Both the position numbers and the translations under genes were made by a program. Below are positions 55,633-64,000 of a stretch of 64,000 nt of DNA, in pieces. Numbering within the stretch: position 1 is the first letter of the stretch; every line of letters begins with the position of its first letter. The DNA is from Deinococcus indicus (GTDB lineage Bacteria; Deinococcota; Deinococci; Deinococcales; Deinococcaceae), in the NCBI RefSeq assembly GCF_002198095.1, contig NZ_NHMK01000010.1:186001-250000 (forward strand), written 5' to 3'. The notes beneath the pieces are model-generated. The model did no database searches, was not told the origin of the DNA, and was given only the letters and a program-made list of their open reading frames with translations.

Positions 55633-56905
55633 CCGTGACCCGTTCCATGACCGTCCGGCCGTCCCTCCGCCTGCGGCAGCTGGGAGCCGCCGCGCTGCTC
55701 AGCGCCGCCCTGGCCGCCTGCGCCGCGCCGGGCGCCGCCGAGGGCGAGAAGGCCACCGGGAACAACCTGGACGCCGCGCCTGCCAAGACCACCATCCTGG
55801 ACGTCGCGACCGTCCGGGCCACCACCGGCACCCTCAGCGTGCAGCGCAGCGCGTCCGCGACCATCGAAGCGCAGCGCGACAGTCAGGTCGCCGCGCAGAG
55901 CGGCGGGAACGTCCGCACCGTCCTGGTTCGTGAGGGAGACCGGGTCGCGCGGGGCGACGTGCTCGTGCAGCTCGACGATACGGCGCAGCGGCAGGCGCTT
56001 CAGAACGCGCAGTTGCAGGTGCAGCAGGCCCGCATCACCCTCGACCAGACCCGCACGTCGGCCGGGCAGGCCACCGGCGCGCTGCAGGCCGCCGTCACGT
56101 CCGCGCAGGCGTCGCTGGCGCAGGCGCAGAGCGCCGCCCAGAGTGCGGAGACGCTGTACGGGCTGGGCGGCGTGAGCCTCGCGGACCTGCAGGCGGCCCG
56201 CGCGCAGCTGGCGCAGGCGCAGAGCGCGCTGGCACAGGCCCGCAACAACCTCGCGCAGAACGGCCGCAGCGCCGCCAGCAGCGTGCCGCTCCAGCAGGCC
56301 AACTTGGAAAGCGCCCAGGCGGGAGTCGCGCAGGCGCAGGAGAATCTTGCCCGGACCGCCGTGCGCGCGCCATTCAGCGGCACGGTCGCCAGCCTGAACG
56401 CCGAGGTGGGAGAATTCGTGCAGCAGGGCAGTCCGGTCGCGCGGCTCGTCGATCCGGGCAGCATCCGCGTGAAGTTCAGCGTGCCCAGCGCCGACGCCGC
56501 CGCCCTGCGCGACGGTACGGATCTGAACCTCACGTACGGCGGCGTGAACTACGTCGCCACTGTGACCGGCACGCCGGGCATCGCGGGTGACAACCGGCTG
56601 GTGCCGGTCACGGCTCGCGTGCAGGGCGGCGGTGACCTCCCGGTGGGCGCGACCGCCCAGGCCCGCTACCGCAACACGCTGGGGCAGGGCGTCCTGATTC
56701 CCAGTTCGGCCGTGCAGGTCGGTGGCGGCCAGAACGCGGTGTACGTCGCGAACGGCGGCGTGGCCGAGCGCACGCCCGTCACGGTGATCGCCGAGAGCGG
56801 CGGCCAGGTCGCCCTGAACGGCGTCACGGCCGGGCAGCAGGTGATCGTGCCGGTCCCCGCCAGCCTGCAGGACGGCGCGAAGATCCGCGTCAAGGGCGGC
56901 GACCA

Positions 56906-56909
<4 letters not shown>
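55629..56909 (+). CDS. RND efflux periplasmic adaptor (membrane fusion protein)
   Basis: A 426-residue lipoprotein from GTG 55629: [12 protein letters not shown] is the lipobox. The lipoyl halves are [30 protein letters not shown] and [23 protein letters not shown]. Between them is a long alpha hairpin (about 115-235) with repeated QAQ/AQSA units. A beta-barrel domain and a membrane-proximal domain follow. It links the RND pump with the TolC channel. It overlaps both neighbours by four bases. Confidence 0.93.
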
Positions 56910-60328
<3,419 letters not shown>

Positions 60329-60344
60329 ACACCCTGTCCCATGG

Positions 60345-60375
60345 CCGGGCCTCCACAGGTGACGTGGTGGCCCGG
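60345..60375 (+). terminator. Hairpin after the efflux operon
   Basis: CCGGGCC (60345-60351) pairs with GGCCCGG (60369-60375) across a 17-base loop, 17 bases after the RND stop. TTCTG follows. Confidence 0.5.
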
Positions 60376-60415
60376 TTCTGCTGTCGCCAGCGCCGACCGT
60401 CAGGGGAAGCGGATC

Positions 60416-60435
60416 TGCTCGTCACGTGACGAGCA
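60416..60435. repeat. 20-bp perfect palindrome, first copy
   Basis: TGCTCGTCACGTGACGAGCA is identical on both strands. An exact second copy lies 102 bp downstream. Confidence 0.85.
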
Positions 60436-60517
60436 ATCCTGATCAGGTGAGGCAGGGTCGTTGCAGTGCGGGAAGGGCGCAAAGGCACCGGGCCGCTTCC
60501 CACGCCCCCATCACAGC

Positions 60518-60537
60518 TGCTCGTCACGTGACGAGCA
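60518..60537. repeat. 20-bp perfect palindrome, second copy
   Basis: Exact copy of the palindrome at 60416-60435, 71 bases before the small gene's -10 box. With no loop it is more like a protein-binding site than a terminator. Each copy is followed by ATCAGG within about 15 bases. Confidence 0.85.
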
Positions 60538-60607
60538 ACTGTGCAGATCAGGAGGGCCGCCCCCGAGCATGAAGCGTTGATGGAGCGTCCCATGGCCCCC
60601 AGAGCCC

Positions 60608-60613
60608 TAGCAT
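60608..60613 (+). promoter_or_regulatory. Leaderless -10 box (TAGCAT)
   Basis: TAGCAT is followed by five bases and ATG 60619. It is the main support for the small gene that follows. Confidence 0.45.
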
Positions 60614-60618
60614 GACGC

Positions 60619-60993
60619 ATGCCCATCGCCTTCAGCAATCCAGATGCCACCCGGCTGCCGCCCGGCGAGGGCGCCGGGGCGGACTACCGGTTAGTCGGGT
60701 CGCCGCAGCTGCTGAGCGGCTCGGAGGTCATTTTTTTGACTGAACGGGAAGGAAGGGCGTGGCAGCGCCGGAGGCTCAAAGCGCAGCGCAGGGCGCGGCA
60801 GGCGCTCGACCAGAACCGTTCGGCCGCGCAGCACGTCGGTCAACCGGATCGGCTGGGAATGAAGGCGAGACTGATGCGGCCGTGCGGAGTGCCCCTGGTG
60901 GTGCGCGTCACCCACCTGCACGACCTGCGCCTCCTGACCGGTCCGGCAGGCGGCCCTGTGCCGGAACCCCTCACCGCTGAAGAGGACCGTTGA
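60619..60993 (+). CDS. Small hypothetical protein
   Basis: A 124-residue protein of no recognised family. The middle (residues about 43-80) is highly basic (REGRAWQRRRLKAQRRARQ), and the C-terminal half is VTHLHDLRLLTGPAG. No membrane or signal segment is visible. The basic stretch could bind nucleic acid. Support for it as a real gene comes from the leaderless -10 box and the lack of any competing gene in this interval. It has two palindromes upstream that may control it. Confidence 0.5.
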   Translation: MPIAFSNPDATRLPPGEGAGADYRLVGSPQLLSGSEVIFLTEREGRAWQRRRLKAQRRARQALDQNRSAAQHVGQPDRLGMKARLMRPCGVPLVVRVTHLHDLRLLTGPAGGPVPEPLTAEEDR

Positions 60994-61162
60994 GGGGGCG
61001 GGCGACCGACTACCCCGGCCATTCCTGTCATGCTCAGGGTCGGGCTGGACCGCGCGGAACAGTTCACACCCGCCGCCCGTCGCGCCCACGTCACGCCCTC
61101 CGTCGACCGCACCCCCTCAGATGCTCGCCCCTCACGGATCAACTTCTGGAGACACGACGCCC
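60994..61162 (+). other. Intergenic region, nothing recognised
   Basis: A stretch of 169 bases between the small gene and the GGDEF-EAL gene. It contains GGAG 11-15 bases before the next ATG and no convincing promoter, hairpin or repeat. Confidence 0.5.
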
Positions 61163-64000
61163 ATGCACCCTGACCTGACCACCCTCACCTGGGCGCTTCC
61201 CGCCTCCCGGTCGCCCGACCTGACGCTCAGGCTGGACCCGGGCGGCGTGATCCTGAGCACCGAGCCTGCAGCAGCCCAGCTGGCAGGACAGTCCCTGGTG
61301 ACCGGTCAGAGTTTCACGGAGCTGTTCCCGGCGGCCCGGCACTGGATTCCCGTGGATTGTGCGGCCGGACGACTCCCCGACCGGCCGCCCCGCCCGGTCA
61401 CGCTGGCGGAAACGCAGTTCATAGGCCACCTGGAGGCGCAGGGCGAAACGCTACACCTGAGGCTCTGGGAGATCGGTCCGGAACCGGTGAACCTGCCAGC
61501 TCAACTTCTCGCCGCGCAGCATGCCCTGGCCGCCGCCACGACCGTGGATGAGGTAAGTAGCGCCCTGTTGACCGGCCTGAGCGCCGCCGGTGTTGCCCGC
61601 ACACGGTTGTTCCTGCCCCATCCGCTGGGGGGCGCCTTGAACATGAATGTGGACACCGCGGCGCTGCAGAACCCTGCCCCGTCCGTCGCGGTGAACGCCG
61701 ACCATCCCGTGGCCGGCGCGTTCCGCACTGGAGACGCCGTGCGACTGTCGCGCCCGTCGACCCTCGAGTTCCCCCCGTTCCTGGAGGCGCTGCCAGCAAC
61801 ACGAGAGCTGCTCGCTCTGCCCATATGGGACGGCAAGCAGGCGCTGGGCGTCCTCCTGCTCGACCTCACCTCGTCGGCACTGATCACCGACCTGACATGC
61901 TGGGCTGGTCTGCACCTGCTTGCCTCATCCGGCGCAGTGGCCCTGACACGCGCACGACTGTTTGAGCGGTTGCGTGCAGCCGGGGAGCGTGCGCACCTGC
62001 TGCTCAATACCACCCATGAACTCGTCTGGGAGGCCGACGCCGATTTTCAATCATGCGGCCCTCTGGCTCAGAGGCAAACCCCGATGGAAACATTCCCGGA
62101 TGACCGGAACGCCCCCGGACTCCTGCGTCATCTGGCCTCAGAGATGCGGTCACGGCACCTGAAACTGAAAGGGACGGAGCAGCAACAGGCCTGCCCTTTC
62201 AGCTTCGACCTTCCAGTCACAAGTGAGGACGGCGAGCGCGTGTACCGCCAGGTTCAGGCGGTACCAGTGTACGGGCCGCGAGGCAACCTGCTTTCCTGGG
62301 TAGGCACCCTGGCGGACGTCACGGCGCGCCGGCAGATGGAACGCCGTCAGAGCATCATCCAGCAGGTACTCCAACAGTTGGGATCAGCAGCGGAGCCTCA
62401 GGAACTGCTGCATGCCGTTCTGCACGCCGCACGCGCTGCCTGCCAGGGACGGGCGGCGCAGGTTGTGCGCTTGGCAGGCCACGATCACACGGTTCATGTG
62501 CTGGCGCACCAGACGCAGGACCGCCCAGGCGAACTGCGGGACACTTCCTTCCCTGGAGACGCCGCAACCCTGTGGAACGCGCTCGAGGCTGGCGTGCCCA
62601 CCTGGATCGCGGCGGACGGCACCCTCTGTCCGGACCACTTTGCACAGAGGGACGGGGCTGCACTTCCGGCACCTGGCAGCATTCTCGCGCTACCGCTGCG
62701 CACCGACGCGGGCTTTCACGTGCTGCTGCTGATTGCCGGCGCGGCCGCTCCGCTGTGCCCGGAGGTCCGCGATCACCTGCGGTGGATTCAGCCTTCCCTG
62801 GGGCAAGGTGCACAGAGGGCGCTGCTGGCCTGGACGCTGCAACGGCGGGAAGAGCAGGGCCGCCACATCATCAACGCACTGGATGAGGCGCTGGCCCTGT
62901 GCACCGAGGACGGCACCATCCGGCAGGCGAACGGCCCGGCCCTGCAACTCGCCGGACTCGAGCAAGTCGAGGATCTACCCAACATCTTCGATCCGGGCTG
63001 GCACCTGCACGACCCGGACGGCCGCCGGCTGGAACCCTCGCAGTACCCGGCGTTCACAGCCCTGCAGACCGGGCAGGCGGTCCGGGACGTCCTGGTCCGG
63101 CGGCACCTGCCAGGCAGCGTGCAATGGATGTCCATGAACGCCGTGCCCTGGCAGCACGACGACGGGCGGCGCGGCGTGATTGTCTCCGTGAAGGACGTGA
63201 CCGAACCGCACCTGCTGCGCCAGCAACTGGAACTGCAGGCGCAGCAGGACGAACTGACCGGTCTGCCCAACCGCCGGATGTTCAATCAGGCGGTGCAGGC
63301 ACTCACCACCCGCCGGGAGGGAGGCGCCGTGCTCCTGCTGGATCTGGACCGCTTCAAGCTGGTCAACGACACGTACGGCCACCACATCGGGGACGCCCTG
63401 CTACAGGTCATCGCCCGCCGCCTCCAGCATCAGGTTCAGGACGGGCTGTGCAGCCGCCTCGCCGGAGACGAATTCGGTGTAGTCCTGCCCGGCGTGACGG
63501 CGCAGGCCGCGCGTGAACTCGTTTCCCACCTGCTGCCGCTGCTCGAACAGCCGGTCTCACTGCGCGGCGTGACCCTGCACCCGCAGGTCTCCATCGGCCT
63601 GTGCGCCACCACCGACCCCGACTGGGAGGCCGACGCGTGGTTCAAGGGGGCCGACCTGGCCCTGCACGACGCCAAGCAGCAGGGCCGCAGCCGCTGGAGC
63701 GAGTACACGGACGTCCTTGAGCGGCAGCACGCGCGGCGCGTGGCGATCGAGGAACGATTGCGGCTCACCCTTCAGTCGGGTGGACTGACCGTGGAGTACC
63801 AACCCATCGAACGCCAGGGACAACCGGGCTGGCTGGACGTCGAGGCGCTCGCCCGCTGGGAGGACGCCGAACTGGGCTGCGTCTCACCGACCGAATTCAT
63901 TCCCGTTGCCGAGGAGGCCGGCCTGATGACCCTGCTGGGCGAACAGGTCCTGCGCGCCGCGCTCACCCAGGTGCACGACTGGAGTCAGGTCACCGGGCAC
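61163..64000 (+). CDS. GAF/PAS-GGDEF-EAL signalling protein (3' end outside window)
   Basis: The frame is open from ATG 61163 to the window end, 946 codons, with no stop. The N-terminal 690 residues or so contain GAF- and PAS-like sensor regions with no membrane segments. The GGDEF domain follows: QDELTGLPNRRMFNQ, LLDLDRFKLVNDTYGHHIGD and the active loop SRLAGDEFGVVL. The first Gly of GGDEF is Ala (AGDEF), which may still be catalytic. The EAL domain begins with VEYQPI and VEALARWED, then SPTEFIPVAEEAG; it is cut by the window. Such proteins synthesise or degrade c-di-GMP. Which activity dominates cannot be said from the part visible. Confidence 0.88.
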   Translation, partial: MHPDLTTLTWALPASRSPDLTLRLDPGGVILSTEPAAAQLAGQSLVTGQSFTELFPAARHWIPVDCAAGRLPDRPPRPVTLAETQFIGHLEAQGETLHLRLWEIGPEPVNLPAQLLAAQHALAAATTVDEVSSALLTGLSAAGVARTRLFLPHPLGGALNMNVDTAALQNPAPSVAVNADHPVAGAFRTGDAVRLSRPSTLEFPPFLEALPATRELLALPIWDGKQALGVLLLDLTSSALITDLTCWAGLHLLASSGAVALTRARLFERLRAAGERAHLLLNTTHELVWEADADFQSCGPLAQRQTPMETFPDDRNAPGLLRHLASEMRSRHLKLKGTEQQQACPFSFDLPVTSEDGERVYRQVQAVPVYGPRGNLLSWVGTLADVTARRQMERRQSIIQQVLQQLGSAAEPQELLHAVLHAARAACQGRAAQVVRLAGHDHTVHVLAHQTQDRPGELRDTSFPGDAATLWNALEAGVPTWIAADGTLCPDHFAQRDGAALPAPGSILALPLRTDAGFHVLLLIAGAAAPLCPEVRDHLRWIQPSLGQGAQRALLAWTLQRREEQGRHIINALDEALALCTEDGTIRQANGPALQLAGLEQVEDLPNIFDPGWHLHDPDGRRLEPSQYPAFTALQTGQAVRDVLVRRHLPGSVQWMSMNAVPWQHDDGRRGVIVSVKDVTEPHLLRQQLELQAQQDELTGLPNRRMFNQAVQALTTRREGGAVLLLDLDRFKLVNDTYGHHIGDALLQVIARRLQHQVQDGLCSRLAGDEFGVVLPGVTAQAARELVSHLLPLLEQPVSLRGVTLHPQVSIGLCATTDPDWEADAWFKGADLALHDAKQQGRSRWSEYTDVLERQHARRVAIEERLRLTLQSGGLTVEYQPIERQGQPGWLDVEALARWEDAELGCVSPTEFIPVAEEAGLMTLLGEQVLRAALTQVHDWSQVTGH

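Overview
The window looks like chromosomal DNA of a Deinococcus species, judged from gene content; no rRNA or marker gene is present to name it. The base composition is high G+C. Many genes have the leaderless start known from Deinococcus, with a TANNNT box 5-7 bases before an ATG or GTG. Two-component and cyclic-di-GMP genes are numerous. A heme oxygenase-bacteriophytochrome operon, a glpFKD regulon and a urease/urt locus are present. No tRNA, rRNA, CRISPR array or transposase gene was found.

Layout. 1-8156: exopolysaccharide-type operon (end of an unknown gene, 12-TM membrane protein, LegB-like dehydratase, nucleotidyltransferase, second SDR, deacetylase-like lipoprotein, two GH114/TM1410-like glycosidases), which resembles a Pel-type system. 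8302-11717: MFS transporter, BadF-type kinase, HD-GYP protein. 11825-17511: SorC-family regulator divergent from glpF-glpK-glpD, with matching paired operator-like sites in front of glpF and glpD. 17687-21719: diguanylate cyclase, MATE pump, PLP trans-sulfuration enzyme. 21935-34656: signalling block: triple-GAF kinase, bphO-bphP-bphR plus a hybrid kinase, a lipoprotein/kinase/response-regulator operon and an HD-GYP protein. 34896-42377 (minus strand): urtABCDE urea importer followed by an NMT1/SsuA-type ABC importer. 42623-49594 (plus strand): urease operon ureAB-ureC-two unusual small genes-hypA-hypB-ureE-ureF-ureG-ureD. 49721-52135: GH42 beta-galactosidase and an orphan PAAR protein. 52322-60328: TetR regulator and a tolC-tolC-adaptor-RND efflux operon, with similar palindromes before tetR and before the pump genes. 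60345-64000: paired 20-bp palindromes, a small orphan gene and a truncated GAF/PAS-GGDEF-EAL protein.

How it works together. Urea enters through Urt, is hydrolysed by urease, and HypA/HypB with UreE/UreG probably supply nickel; no hydrogenase is present. Glycerol enters through GlpF, is phosphorylated by GlpK and oxidised by GlpD. The c-di-GMP enzymes (two GGDEF proteins, two HD-GYP proteins, one of the GGDEF proteins also with EAL) could control the polysaccharide operon, but this is inference. A dispersed repeat of about 140 bp with ATACGGACT ends occurs five times plus one deleted copy, mostly between converging genes. Start codons were chosen from overlaps, Shine-Dalgarno sites and leaderless -10 boxes. 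All family calls come from reading motifs, not from database searches.
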